Translations under genes and position numbers: made by a program
Assembly (NCBI GenBank): GCA_030435675.1
Contig: CM059623.1
Span: 11,936,092-12,000,091 of the forward strand
Direction: 5' to 3'
Length of the DNA stretch: 64,000 bases
Source: Steinernema hermaphroditum
Lineage: Eukaryota; Nematoda; Chromadorea; Rhabditida; Steinernematidae
Part shown: in pieces, positions 1 through 12,294 of the stretch
Layout of the letters: every line of letters starts with the position of its first letter
How positions within the stretch are numbered: the stretch's first letter is position 1
Notes under the pieces: model-generated
The model's input: only the letters and a program-made list of their open reading frames with translations
What the model was told of the DNA's origin: nothing
Databases searched by the model: none

Positions 1-57
1 TTCGCCTTTCACCAGAACCGTAGTGGATATCAGAACTTCGCCTGACATGTTCCATAG

Positions 58-88
58 GCCGTTATGACAATTCCACCCCGTTTTTCCA
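58..88 (+). repeat. Solo terminal inverted repeat of a MULE-type transposon
   Basis: The first 17 bases from position 58 (GCCGTTATGACAATTCC) match the reverse complement of the right end of the large MULE at 55.1-57.1 kb at 16 of 17 positions, and continue into the same ACCCCG subterminal motif. Only one motif unit is present instead of an array, and no partner end was found in the next several hundred bases. It is either a solo end or the edge of an element whose other end I could not recognise. Confidence 0.6.
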
Positions 89-89
89 G

Positions 90-248
90 TTCGACGAGAG
101 GCTATCGCCCAGATTGAAAAAAAAGGAGGAAGAACAACAGATACCTACAATTCTTGGAGCGATTATGGGATACGCCGCCCTGGAAGACGTTAAAGACTTT
201 GACGTCTCGCCGTTGGATACATCACCATCTTCGTCACGGAAAGGATAG
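90..248 (+). CDS. Possible last exon of a gene entering from the left
   Basis: An open frame of 52 codons ends in TAG at 246-248 and is preceded by TTTTTCCAG at 81-89, a good splice acceptor. The peptide begins FDERLSPRLKKKEEE and continues with a charged, then Asp/Ser-rich tail (FDVSPLDTSPSSSRKG). No family is recognised. The acceptor lies directly against the transposon end at 58-88, so the exon may use a transposon-derived splice site, or may itself be transposon sequence. No upstream exon is visible in the 57 bases to the left. Confidence 0.3.
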   Translation, partial: FDERLSPRLKKKEEEQQIPTILGAIMGYAALEDVKDFDVSPLDTSPSSSRKG

Positions 249-3200
249 GACAAATGTGATATGAAAAAATCGAAGTCAGTGATATCTATTACCATTCAGA
301 ATTGACAGAGACCTTTTGTATGTACAGCAACTATTGTGGAGCGACGTAAGCTAATGCAGTTTGTTGCCAAAAGTCCACTGAAAGGTAAGTAGGCCACGAC
401 AATTCGCGGAATGCTCCAGCGTGGATCACTATGTTTCCAACGGGTATTCAGATTTATACTGGAGTGAATTTTTGAGCGATGAGTGAAATACCAGCGGCCA
501 CAACTAACCAACCGCATTAACAATCTAATTTCCGCTACGGTGGAGCAAAATAGAGTAGGCGCGTTAATAAATCATGTCCTCTTCTAGTCAATGAGCTCAA
601 ATAGTGCAGATAATGCCTACAGAGTGATGAGGATCGCGATGAGAACACATTAGGGAAGCTTGAATTGGTCCGTTTGGATGCCTGTAGTGACTAAGGGGCA
701 AACAAAAAGCGTATCCTCAAAACAACAGAAAACAGTAAAACCTAATAGACATAAGAAAACAGTGAACTATCAACGAAGAACTTCTATGTACAAGTGCAGA
801 ACCATGAATATTGGACAGGACTTTAAAGTGTAACCATCAAAAGTTATCGTGCGCTTTATAAGTTCTTTATTAGGTGAAGTGGTAAACGTGCACCTAAGAG
901 AGTTAAATATAACGACAATATGGAACGAGGATTCTGCACATCGTAGGTTGTTGACAGCTGCCAGCGGTCAACCTGTTGACTGCTTACTCGACCCGTTCAC
1001 TCGATCCGTTCTGGCTTATGGATGGATTGAGTCTGCCAGCCAACCTGTTGAACGACTGATATCTACGTACGGTTCAGACGTTGCCCATCTCTGGTACTCA
1101 CCCACAGTTGCGGATAAACATCAGATTGCCGATACATTCACCATGTACAACTACCGACATTTTCGTGCCTTATAGTACCACAATACAGTTCAACTATGAA
1201 GCAGAGTGTCATTCTGCGGCTCAATGCAGTACCGTGGCAAACAATAGGCCCTTTGAGAAAATGGCAATTTAATACCCGTAAAAATGTAAAAATTTTCATC
1301 GCTGTTTTTCACCTAGCATTTACCGCTTCCGGTGTGCAGTCTGGTGTCAAATTTAACTTTACTTTTCAAATGGCCTAGTCGAAAATGCTGCAGTGAAGAT
1401 TTTCGCTGATTATTGCCCTAGCCAACTTTTACAGTACCGCACCCTAACTAAGCAACGACGCACAGGAACATATCAACAGACCAACCATGAGAGAAAGCGA
1501 CAAAAATCGAGTGAGCCGTGATCTCTTAATTGGTGGTGGCAGCATCAAATAACTGCTAAAACGATTATTTCTAAACTGAATTGAATTGGCCAGTTGACCT
1601 GCTGAAATAAAATTTTAATCGTTTTGAAACAATAAATGCAAACATTAATCTCCGACCTAGGCACCAAATAATAAGTTGAATCACAATTGAATCGGCCATC
1701 GATGGTGTTTCAGAGTGCACGTAAACTGAGGGTACAGATGAAGCCACCAATAAAAGAGTGCAGAATTGCACACAAAACTATTTCCCCACTCAATGCAGGT
1801 GCTTTTAATTTGTTACTTTCTTAATGTGACTATGCATGAATTCGACTACAAAAGATGACGGATGAAGATACAATGACGAAAGGTCAAGATATCTCGCACT
1901 TGTGGCACGTTGACTCATCAGCGCAAAATCTTGGCAATTCACGATTTACATCGTGGGTATGGAAAAGGTCTCTATGGAGGACGTCCCCGTAAGAGCAGGT
2001 CCCCATATGAAAGTGCATAGGTCCCCATGGAGCACTAAGCTAGCAAAATGTAAAGCAAAGAGTAGAACCAAACTCTCTAAGAAACTGTTTTCTAAATTTG
2101 TATTTAAGTTTATTCAGGATTTGTAAATGTAAAGTGCTTTGATTGTGTACGCGGAAAAAGACTCTACAGACATTACATTCTCAACTATTTTTACCGATTG
2201 TGTGTGAGAACATTTTAATGGATAAAGCGGTACATAACCGACACTAAAGTATAGACGTCGGTCTTCTTCTCTACCGGCTACTTCTAGTATGTTACTTGCA
2301 ACGCCTTGTCTAATGGGCAAACGCTGCAAATCATGGAAATCAGTGTGAGACCGGCCGATTTCACACTGACAAATTGATTACTATTCTTTACAGACTGTGT
2401 TTGCCAAACAAACATCTTGTCCTTCTATAAGGAAGTGAACATCGGCGATGAAATAAGGTCGAATTCAGTTTTATCTCACAAATTGGAAATTGCACATCGG
2501 CCAGGTGTGTCCTCAAAAAGCAGCTGGTTCCGAGACATTTTGCTAATTTCGAAAACGGAAGCCAAATCAGAAATAGGAAGAAGAAAGCCAAAAATACAGG
2601 ACACAAAATCTGTTTTACTCTTCGCATATCATAAAAATCATTTTGTGCCTAGATTATGGCGTGATTCAAAAGTGAACACTTTGAGGGCCATGTTTACCGG
2701 AAATAAAACAGAGGAAAGTGTCAATGATACTCTAAATGGAGACCTAAAATGGAAGATACGCCGAATAGAAGCTATACTCCGGTAAATCGCAAATTCCTTT
2801 CGACAGGTGTGTCTTGCAAACGCAGACGTCACAAGACGCGAATTCCTAATTACCTAAACATGGTGAATGTCATAACAAGACACACATGTTTAAAAAGCAT
2901 AAATTTCCGTCATGGGGCATGGGAGAGCACATAAAAATTTCCTAGACGGACGGTCACGTCTAAGCGAATGTTTGTTTAACAGCGAACAACACGTGAAAAC
3001 AGGACAAAAAGGTCATTTAGACAGAAGTCTAGAATGCCATTTTTTGATCATGCAGACGTGAGACCGGTCGGAAAATAAAAGGCGACGGTTTCACTGGTGT
3101 GAATTTCTGAATGGCGTTCTAGACTTCTGTCCAGGTGTCCGTTTTGACCATCCTCTATATAAAAAAAAAAACAAAAAAGACCATGCGAGAAACTCCAGTC

Positions 3201-5091
3201 TTCTTCTCCAATTACTCAGCTATGTCCATGTGAGCAAACGAATGAACAAGAGTGCCTTTGATGTAAGATGTCTTATATCTAGCGTCTATCGCTCGAAAAA
3301 GTGTGGCGCGAAAACATGATTAAACACAAGAATTAAGGCGCTAATAGCATTAATTTCCAAGGCCCACGCTCGTATTTATAAAAACAACAAACAATTTGAA
3401 AATGTGAAGGAATTACTAGAGAAGATTTGTCCAAGATGGCGATTTGGAAATGTCGGAAGAATTCGTCACATTTTATAGAAATGTTGCTGTGAAAATGAGG
3501 TACCACCCCTTTTGAAATGTGCTCGGCCACCCATCGATTCACAGCGGAAGTTACAATTCCTCTTCCCACAAACAGCTTCCGTGCCTCACATGTTGTCTAC
3601 AACAGTTTTTGCAAATTTTGTGCCAAGCTCTAAGTGTACAATACAAAAAAGTCTTAGAAGGAGATATTCCGTCCGATCAGAGAGCGGTTCTCATTCGACT
3701 CACTAAAGATGGAAACTGCACTACTGCTCAGTGCGCTTAACGACCGATATATATCGATATATTCAGCCGACCTATCGGAGGCCTTGTCTACCGTGTCCAA
3801 GAGAATACCAATTCCAGAGATGGTATGCTGGAAAGCTGTCTAGTACCCAATCACCTTCTTAAATTCAGTATTCTACGCTATGTCTGCATTAAGCAAACAG
3901 TGTAAACGCGAAGAAGGTTCTACTGCAGATTGTTGTCGAAGAGCAACGTCATGAGTCATTACAGTAACGTTCCCAGGAAACGAAATCTGAATAAGACCAA
4001 AATAGTCCAAAACGCATACCTGCTAACCGTGTTTGTTTTTGTCCTCTGCACTCCTAGCACCGACGACCGAAATAGGCACTAAATCACTCTAATTAAAAGT
4101 TTAATGTAATCAGCGCCGGCTGATAAACATATCAGAACAGCAATACTCACAGCATATCAGCTCTTGGTGATTGTAAACATGTCACAAGAAGCAGCTAATC
4201 AAGAACTTTAAGTCCTTCAAAGAGTACAGGTACTATTGGTGCCTGGAAGCGTGGGAAAGGGGAAAAACACTAATCAGAAAGAGATAAATATCCACATTAC
4301 TTCTATAAAGAACCGTCTTCTAAAGGCGATGTGTTTGTATACTTTAAATAACACTATATTTCGATACAACTTAAAATACAGATCAACTCGAATGACCTGA
4401 TAGTGCGGACCATGATGGGACCCGCAGGTAAACATTGAAAACTAAATCGTATTGATATTAAGAACAGCCAACAGTTTAGAAAATGTGCTTTGCCTGATGA
4501 TTCACAGGAGATCCTTAAACATCCTCCTTCCCACAAAACGTTTCCAGAAATTTGTGCCTCACACATCGTCTGAGCCGTATTTGCAAGAATTTCACATACT
4601 AGGGAACATGATCAGAGAGTAGACTGTTCGAAATTTTGAAAACGGAGGCGACGAAGAATTGCATTCGGTCAAGGTACGACGCTGGAGCCCAGCTAACAGA
4701 GCAAGGAGTTATCGGCTGGGTGCAAATAGCGCCTTGATGAAGAGGACCCAGGAAGAATAAATCTTTTTTGAGCGTTTTCAAGTTGAAAGTGATGTCAGAG
4801 GACCTTATAACTTCCAGAAACATTCCCATTCTTCTCCCACATCAACATTTGACTGAATTTTCCATGATAAAGGACGAAGAGGCCTACTCGTGGACCTGTT
4901 TCCTTCGATATCACTACAAAGAACCCCAGAACGGAAGGCCAATCCTTCCAACTTCAACAGCATTGAGGATGAATAAATTCTTTCAGTTTATTGAGTACAT
5001 TTAGACACAAAGGACAAGGCCAAAATTTATTTATTAGAGTTCTACTGTAAAAGCAAACAAATATATTAAGCATTAGTCCCAGTACTCCTAA
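249..5091. other. Gene-poor stretch with diverged repeats
   Basis: No gene with convincing splice structure was found. The longest open frame (2417-2785, +, 122 codons) has no recognisable motif. Two related segments lie at about 3505-3625 and 4490-4590, sharing a gattcacagg / cttcccacaaa / gtgcctcaca pattern; on the minus strand both encode short Cys-containing peptides with CES(M/S)GGRAHF-like and CESSGKAHF cores, but both have stops. Another repeat (about 3835-4080) recurs at 11430-11620. Confidence 0.5.
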
Positions 5092-8000
5092 CTACTTCTG
5101 TTCGGCCTTCGGTGGATCCGTCGGCTCGGGGTCGCGACAGGTCGTTTTGCGGCGCATGTTCTTCTTCTCCACGAGGTAGCGGTTCGTGAGGTCGAGGCCG
5201 TCCACATCCCGATGATTTTTCATCAAGAACTCGATGAAGCTCTTTCGGTTTTCTGAAACGAAAGGGATCAGAACTGAAGTGAACACTTCAGTCCTACTTT
5301 GGCGGAAAGCCTTCCGCGCGATAAGGATGACCCCGATCTCCTCATGGACAGACCAGTCCTCGTCTACGCGGGCCTGGAAGAAGTGGCGACGACGATCGAC
5401 AACGTCCACTGCCGTCGACCACATCTCGTCGCGCTGCAAAGGCCCGACGAAGGAGGGCATGTCGACGTCTTAGAAGAGCTTGTCCAGGGGGCGTTTTCGA
5501 GGGTTCCGGCTGTAATCTGAAGAGGACCATCTTGTGGCTGCTGCTTAGAAGGGACAAGGAGTACCTTTGTCCATCAGGCGATTCTCGACGCCCCTCTTCG
5601 GCTCGATCTTCGGCCTCGTGTAAAGGGGGATGTTGACGTCGTCCTCGTAGAAGGCATCGAATCGGGCGTTAACCACGGCGAGGTTTTCCTCGAACGTCTC
5701 CATAAAGTAGGGCACCTGACAGTGCATGATGACGTCCAGATCCTTCAGCCGAATAGCCTCCATGGGGCCCATGGCGTTGTCCCAGTCGATGGTGAACGCC
5801 GCCTTCTGGAGACTCATGTCCCGCGTCGCCAAGATCGCCAGGGCGTCGTCGATGCGCTTCGGTGCCACATGTCTGTCCTTGTCGACGATGTAGTTGCTTA
5901 TGTCCGTCCAGAACTGGGCGAGGGCATGGGAGTGCTTTCCGCGGAAATGCCACAGCTTGGCGCGGCAGGTTCTCTGAAAGGTTCTCTTCTAGCACCGCAC
6001 CCCCGAGGAGTACCCACCAGAATGGCGTGCAGGGCGGCCTTCCGTCCGTTGGGTTCAGGGAGCTCCTTGCGGTTGGTCAAGTAGGCCTTGACGAGTTCTT
6101 TGCTGAAGAAGTCGCGTAGCAGCAGCGGGAGGAACTTCCTGTCGCCGGGCTTGATCTTGTAGGGAGCGGGGAACATTTTGGCCGGTCCCTCTTCTGGGTG
6201 GTGGAAGAGATGTCGCTGGGGGCAGTCCTGAAACGTATCATAGAAAAGGCCTCGCCGGCTGAGCAGACCTCTGGCGGAAGTCCCGTATCCGCAGCGAAGC
6301 GCTTCCTCAGCTCGTCGTTCTTCTTCTCGATGGCGGCCCACTCCTTGTCCCTCTTCTTCTGGCGGCGCCGCTCAGCGGCTTCGAAGAGTCTCTTGTGGCG
6401 CTCGGGCTGCTTCAACTCGACGTACTCCATGCGGTAGAGCATGGAGGAATAGTTGATGCGTGGTGCCCAGTGGTAGGGGCCGTAGATGGTGCAGAAGTTC
6501 TTGAAGAAGCAGAGGGCGTTGTTGTTGGTCTGCGCGGTCTGTGCCATCAGAAGAAACAAGTAGGCGATGGTCCAAGAGCAGAACCAGTCGGTGACCTTCT
6601 CGTTGTAGAGGTCGTTGGCCATGATCGAGAGGACCCACGCGCCGTAGTGGAGGACCGTACCGACGAGGACGAAGTTCACGTTCTTCTCGCACACCTCCAT
6701 GTGCTTACCGTACTCCCACGGGTCGTCGTTCGTCGTGCGGTAGAAGCGCACGTATTGGTTCCACTTCTTGCGCCTGAAAGGAAGGAGTCGACTTCCAAGG
6801 CGTCTGCTCACCTGTAGTTCCAGGCTGTCTGCGCCCACGAGACGGAGTACATGGCGATGGTGAGGACCATTGAAAAGTTGAGGATGACGTGGGAGCTGCC
6901 GCTATCGTGGAACGTGCCGATGCACGACCACGAATGCGGCACCTCCTCCCAGAAGAGTACGTGGCTGACGGTGGTGAACACCAGGGACGGGACGACTATC
7001 GCCTTAAGTCGGTTCTGCAATCACTCGGGCTACTGTAGTCCCTTGAAGAGGAAACTGACTTCGCGAGAGAGATACCACTTGTCGTTAAAGTCCCACACGT
7101 TCATGGCCTGGTTAGACATGGTTGTCCAGCAGAGGTGCGCCTCCATGAGCCAGGCATGGAGTCCCAGCACCCAGGCGGTGTTGATGATCCAGTTGTGCGT
7201 GCGGCAGCCGATGTAGGGCTCGAGGCTGAAGACGTCGGGGTGCCGGAAGAGGCCCGAACAGACGAACGCCACCAGGAGGAAGGCGTACTTGTGGACCTGG
7301 GTCCACATCTGGGGGTGCTGAAAGAGGATTCAGAGGCCTTCTAGGGTGATGCTTCACCTTGATATCGCCGAAGGCGTTGTAGTAGAAAAGGCATCCAAGG
7401 ATGCCACTGCCTAGGGCGTATATGTAATGGCCGGGGACAAACGTTCTGATCTGAACAGCGCCACTACGTGTGGGAAGGGGACGGAAAAGTGGTTTACCAC
7501 GATGGGGTCACTGTAGTTGAGCCTGTCGACGTTGACGGAGCAGTCGGCCCCCTTGAAGTTTCCTTCGCATTCGCAATAGAAGTGCGTCACGAAGTTGACG
7601 CACTCTCCACCGTTCTTACAGTTGTCCCCCTTGGCGCAGAAGTCCGGACTCTTCCCGCACGTGTCTCCCTCAAAAAGACGGATAGAGAGGCGAGTTGGCG
7701 AGTCACTTACAATCCAGCCCTCCTTGCAGAGACGTTGCAGCTCAGGGTCGCCAGTTCCGTGATCTCGAAGATCGTCTTGTCGTCCGAAGGGATCAGGTGC
7801 ATCGCCATCTCCGGCAGAAGATACCGCGTGAGATTGCACGTCTGAGGGACGCAGAAACCTAGAAAGGAGTCGAAAGTGACAGTCGGTGCCGGCGGGCTTA
7901 CGTGGCTTTCGACAGATTCCGGTGACGTTGGGGGCGACGGCGTCGTCCGGGTGCTTCTGCACGTGCAGTTCTCCGCCGAGCATCACGAATTTCGTGACGT

Positions 8001-10969
8001 TGACAGCTGTGACCTTCCGGTCAAGGCGGTAGTCTCCGTTCGGGTCCGGCTCCATGAACACCCACTCGGAGGGAGGGATGCGGGATTTGCTGAAAGTTGG
8101 AACATTTCACCTCTTTGATGAAGAAGAAGGAGACTTACGCCAGGACCTCCATCAGCTGGTACGTTTTGTGGTTCTCGAAATCCGTCTGAACAGGCAGCGA
8201 AACGCCTCCAATCCTCGAGCAGAGGATGGAGAGGTTACGGTAGCTCGTCGATTCCACGTCGAGCGCCTTCATGCAGTCCTCTTCGCCTTCGGTCCACCCG
8301 TGCTCGCATGGGCTCTCGCACCTCGTTTGGTTCACCGGTGCCATCTCCTCCATCGGGATCGGCTCTTCGGTGGCGCAGGAAGTCGTCGACATGAACATCA
8401 TGTCGGTGAATGTCGGGGCGGGAGATGTCTTCTTGGGAGGCCGGGTGGAGGTGGCGGAGGTCGTGGTTGCCAGAGCGGTTTCCGTAGTCGTTCCCTTTGA
8501 AGTTGTAGGCGATGGAGGGGTCCTGCCACGAGTGGATGTCAGTTCCGGGCTTCGTGTGGAGGCCTTGTCCTTCTTGGTCGATTCCGTTTCGGTGACATCT
8601 TCAAAGCGTTCGCGAGTAGTGGTGTTCGGAGGGACTTCGGTCGAGGTGTGGGACTTAGAAGCAGGCGTTGAGGACGTTTTCTGGGCCGTGGTCGTGGAGC
8701 TCAAAGTGGATGTCGTCTTCGATGCCGTCCTAGAAGTCGCGGTGGTCCGTTTCGAGGTCGTTGTCGAATATCTTCTTGTAGAAGTGGAGGTGCTCTTTGT
8801 GGGACTTTCCGGGGTGGTTGGCTCCCTCCTTGCGGTGGCACAGAATGGTTCCAACGGGCTTGAAGTGATGGTTGTTATCGTAGTGGCAGAAGCCGACGTG
8901 GTGGTAGTAGAGGACGTCGTGGTCGGAGTCGGAGTCGTCGGAGATGACAACTCCATGCTGATTGTCTTGTTGGGTTCTGATGTGGTTATTGGCGACGTTG
9001 TAGAAGTGCTAGTTGTCGTCGATGACGTCTCCGTGACGGTCGTTGTTGTCGGGTCTGATTTGGAAGCAGTCGAGCTGGGCATCGTCGACGAGGTTGTTGT
9101 TGTTGTTGTTGTTGTTGAAGTTGTTGGGGATATCGTCGACGAGGACGTCGTGGTGCTGGCCGGTGTAGACGTTATCTTCGGGGACGTCGTCGTTGTCGTC
9201 GACGTCGAGGGCGAGGGCGAAGCACTTGTCGTTGTTGTAGTGGTTGTTGACGTTCCTGAAAATGCAAAAATGAAGATCGAAGACAAAATCAAACAAATCG
9301 TGGTCATATCAAACGGCTCAAAAAAATGAAAAAGAAAACGTACTTGTTGTCGTGGAGGGTGTAGTAGTGGACGTGCTTTCGGTTGTGGGGTGCGTCGACG
9401 GTTGCAAGGTTTCCGCTGGAGAGGACGAACCTGAAATTTAAAAGTTAATACAGCTATTAAACTGCAAGTTCAATAGAAAATGAAGAAAAATTCGTTGATT
9501 TTTCAGTTAGCAACTTACTCGATTTAGGAGATCCCGCCGTACTTTCGATCTCAGAAGTCGATTGAGTCGTCGGAGATGACGACTCTGTGCTGGTGGTCTT
9601 GGTTGACTGCGATGTGGCCATCGGTGTCGTCGTGGAGGTTGCCGTGGTCGACGAGCTGGTAGTTGTCGCCTTCTGGGTTGTCGTCGATGACGTTGTCGAT
9701 GACGTCACGGAGGATGTCGTCGACTTCGACGTCGGCTCTCTTGTCGTAGTGTTTGTGGTCGTTGATGTAGTCGGCTCCGTCGTCGTCGAAGTCGTTGTCG
9801 TCGAAGTAGTAGTACTTGTGGTGGTGGTGGTTGTCGGCGACGTAGTAGTAGAGGACGTCGTGGTTGGGGACGTTTTCTCCTCCGGTGTCGTGATGTTTGT
9901 CGTTGGGGCCGATGTAGTAGTGGAAGTTGTCGTGCTGGTAGTGGTCGTCTCTTCATCGTAACAATCTTCCTCCTGGGAGATACGGACTTATACTTCAGAC
10001 TAGGAAAGCCGTACCTGTAGTGGCACTACTGGAGACTCATTTCTGTTAGGTGGCTTCAGTCGGCACAGTGACGACATCTCGCAACTATATACCGGATGAG
10101 TTAACTCATTCATGTAGATTTGATGATCTGAAAGACGATCATGCATTACTGAGTTGTCACTTGTTCTTCAATGAATCATTCATCAAACAGAAAGGGACGT
10201 GTTGCTAGAATTCATAAAATAATTTTATCACTTATGGTCTCAAAAGGTTCTTTTTTTCTGCGCTTTATAGCTTTAGACAGCATTACCTTGGAATGGGATC
10301 TCGGATTGGACGAAATCCTTGTCGTCCTCAGATCTTCCAAAAGATATCGACCAACTGTGCGCGTCGTGTTTGTGCTGAGATGGTTTACCGTTATCTGATG
10401 GATCTTGCTCGACCGCATCCCCTTCTTTTTCTTCCTCGGTAGGGTCATTGTCTTCTTTGCCATCATGGTTTTCAGGTTTCGTACCATCATTATTGTCCTC
10501 TCCTTCATCGTCAGCACTTGTCCGTCCTGAATCCTGTTGGGGCATCTCCTGAGACTTCGCATCTTGGTCGCTCTTCGTCTCATCGGTCACAGTTTGGGGC
10601 GTGGATGGCCCATCAACAGTAGGTTTTCCGTCCTTCACCTTAATAGTGATATGACAACGGACGTGCTTAGGTGGTTCGCCGGCAAGGTCGGGCTCCGCAT
10701 TAGATGAAACTTCGCCCTTCTCATCAGTTGAAATCGTCTCAGTGTCAGGAATCTCAGCGGACCGAATCAATCTCTGAAACGTTATAGGTGACGGCGATCT
10801 AAAAAATTCTAAAAATGTCGATTACCTTTCGGATCCAATCGGATGCGTGTTTCCAGCGATCTTCCGAAGGTCCACTCGAATGGGGGCCAGAAGAAGTGTC
10901 CAGCGCGTTGACTCCATGAAGGTGAACCAAGACGGCGAAGAGAAGCAGAAGAAGGCCGAGGCACCTCAT
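5092..10969 (-). CDS. Mucin / C-type lectin / sushi-like / EGF seven-transmembrane protein (frame broken once)
   Basis: Sixteen exons read downward: 10969-10826, 10773-10287, 9986-9519, 9430-9344, 9255-8139, 8089-7902, 7858-7711, 7668-7498, 7450-7358, 7317-7060, 7014-6812, 6773-6269, 6227-6018, 5973-5565, 5468-5298, 5252-5092. All phases close except at exon 7, where an 11-bp duplication shifts the frame; without it the product is about 1602 residues. Order: signal peptide (MRCLGLLLLLFAVL, 1-22); acidic region (50-210); Thr/Ser-rich mucin stalk (about 215-690); C-type-lectin-like domain (about 705-831, opening CEHGWTEGEEDC); sushi-like segment; EGF domain (NCKNGGECVNF, CECEGNFKGADC); seven hydrophobic segments (about 935-1175); long charged cytoplasmic tail with a helical stretch (ERRRQKKRDKEW). 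TM3 carries GC..W.LG..AWLMEAH, like family B receptors, and a Cys sits in the second outer loop. There is no GPS/GAIN motif. The ectodomain and 7TM parts could be separate genes, but continuous phase argues against it. Confidence 0.7.
7724..7740 (-). repeat. 11-bp tandem duplication that breaks the reading frame
   Basis: On the coding (minus) strand CTGCAA occurs twice 11 bases apart (CTGCAACGTCT then CTGCAA). Before it the frame reads a good domain (TELATLSC); after it only another frame reads KEGWI and joins in phase to the EGF exon. Removing one 11-base unit gives LSCKEGWI in one frame and makes the total coding length divisible by three. Confidence 0.75.
8460..9986 (-). repeat. Thr/Ser-rich low-complexity coding DNA (mucin stalk)
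   Basis: Exons 3 to 5 of the receptor gene are dominated by ACA, ACG, TCG and ACT codons, including an (ACA)n run at about 9090-9118. The stalk is split over three exons joined in phase 1. Open frames on the opposite strand here (Val-rich) are shadows. Confidence 0.8.
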
Positions 10970-12081
10970 GGCGAGGCAACCCCAAGCTCGACTGATCTGG
11001 CTTGGATGAGTCCTCTTGGGCCGGGCCTTGGTGTCCTATGGATACGAAAGGGCACAAGGCGGATTCCGTGGCAACAGACGATTTCAACGACATCCAGGCC
11101 CAGATTTATGGGAGTGCAAGGCACTTGCGACATAATGAGCCTCGAAAGGACATCTGAAATCGACGGATGGTGCCTTGACAACGCAGCCTTCAAGCCCTAC
11201 TTTCTTTTTAAATATACCTTATTTTAGCGTTTCGGTTTATAACAAACGAGAAAAGGCGATATTTCTAGTGTATTTGCGGTCAAATGAAACACAAGGTCAT
11301 AATTGTTACATTAATAGTCTTTCTTACATAAATGCCAGGGCCATCATTGTGGAACAGACGACCCGACCAATCGCTGAGAACTCTTGTCTACTATGTTCAC
11401 TGGCACAAGTGAATGCCAATTCCAATTGCACAGGTGAAAAACTGCCCAGTACCCAATCACACTCTTCAGAAAAAGTTGCTCTCCAAGAGCAATTGGTCAC
11501 AGAAAGCGGTCATCACAGTAACGTATCTAACTAAGAAAAAAAAACAAAATGGTAGTTGCTAACAGTGTTTTCTTTTGTCCTCCGCACTCTTAGTATCGAT
11601 GACCGAAATAGGAACGGAAATTATTTATTATTTATTCACGCAAATGGTGTTTATTCACTTTATTGGCATTTCAATAGATCTTGTAAGAACAGCTCTACTT
11701 CATCGTCCACTCGTAAATGAGGTCATATGCAAACGAGAAACATAAATCTGGTGGTCAGGATCTTGTTGTACAGGCTTTCTAACGGTAAGTAGACATTCGT
11801 CCATGTCGTCAATAAGGTGTCTATCCGCATTTATCCCGAATTCACTTCTAGAAGACGTAAAACCGACGAGTTTGCCTTGAGAATCGATGTGAAATCACGG
11901 TACAGACGGGATCATGAAACGGAAAAATAAAAGGCCTTCTCGGAGGATGCGTCCTTCAGTGTTGTGAATCTGATCAGTGAATCCCGTTTCAGACTGCAGC
12001 GTTGCAGATTCATACAGCTGCAGTAGATATAGACAACGCTACATTCGCTTTACATCAAATAGGCAATGGCATGGCTTATGT
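10970..12081. other. Region upstream of the receptor gene, with a dispersed repeat
   Basis: This should hold the promoter of the minus-strand receptor gene. The segment 11430-11620 is a diverged copy of 3835-4080: both contain agtacccaatcac, acagtaacgt, gctaac(c/a)gtgtt and tgaccgaaatagg in the same order. No gene was recognised. Confidence 0.5.
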
Positions 12082-12185
12082 GCGGGCATAGCTCAGTGGC
12101 AGAGCATTCGACTGCAGATCGAGAGGTCACCGGTTCAAATCCGGTTGCTCCCTATGTTTTTATTTTTATTGTCTCCATTTTTGAC
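11975..12185 (+). repeat. tRNA-Cys segmental duplication, copy 1
   Basis: About 100 bases upstream of the tRNA (gttgcagattcatacagctg...ctttacatcaaat) and about 30 bases downstream (atgttttta...ttttatt..ctccattt) match the flanks of the tRNA-Cys at 54825-54896 in opposite orientation. The duplicated block is therefore larger than the tRNA, about 200 bp. Confidence 0.8.
12082..12153 (+). tRNA. tRNA-Cys (GCA)
   Basis: A 72-base cloverleaf: acceptor GCGGGCA/TGCTCCC, D arm GCTC..GAGC, anticodon arm TTCGA-CTGCAGA-TCGAG with anticodon GCA, T arm ACCGG-TTCAAAT-CCGGT, discriminator T. It has no intron. Pair 2:71 is C-C, where the second copy has G-C, so this copy may be less active or decaying. Confidence 0.9.
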
Positions 12186-12294
12186 TGCTTTTTATTCATA
12201 AAAGCGCAAAGAAAATTGAAAGCAGTGAAAAATACAAGAAGTTGAAAAGAATATCGCTCCTTACAATTACGGCTGTCCAAAATAGAAAAAGGCA

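Noticed and set aside
3505..4590. Defensin-like Cys-rich peptide genes
   Set aside because: The Cys-containing cores are short, interrupted by stops, lack a signal peptide and do not show a complete CS-alpha-beta pattern.
5461..5480. In-frame TAA that would end the receptor gene early
   Set aside because: Using the acceptor TCTAAG at 5474-5469 removes the TAA and keeps phase into two more exons; the earlier acceptor (TTCAG) is not needed.
8271..9329. 352-codon plus-strand open frame, Val-rich
   Set aside because: It is the antisense shadow of the Thr/Ser-rich mucin exons; the composition follows from the repeat, and no splice or start context supports it.
11977..12201. Open frame reading through the tRNA-Cys and its similar counterpart at 54768-55001
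   Set aside because: The shared peptide is the translation of the duplicated tRNA and its flanks, not a gene family.
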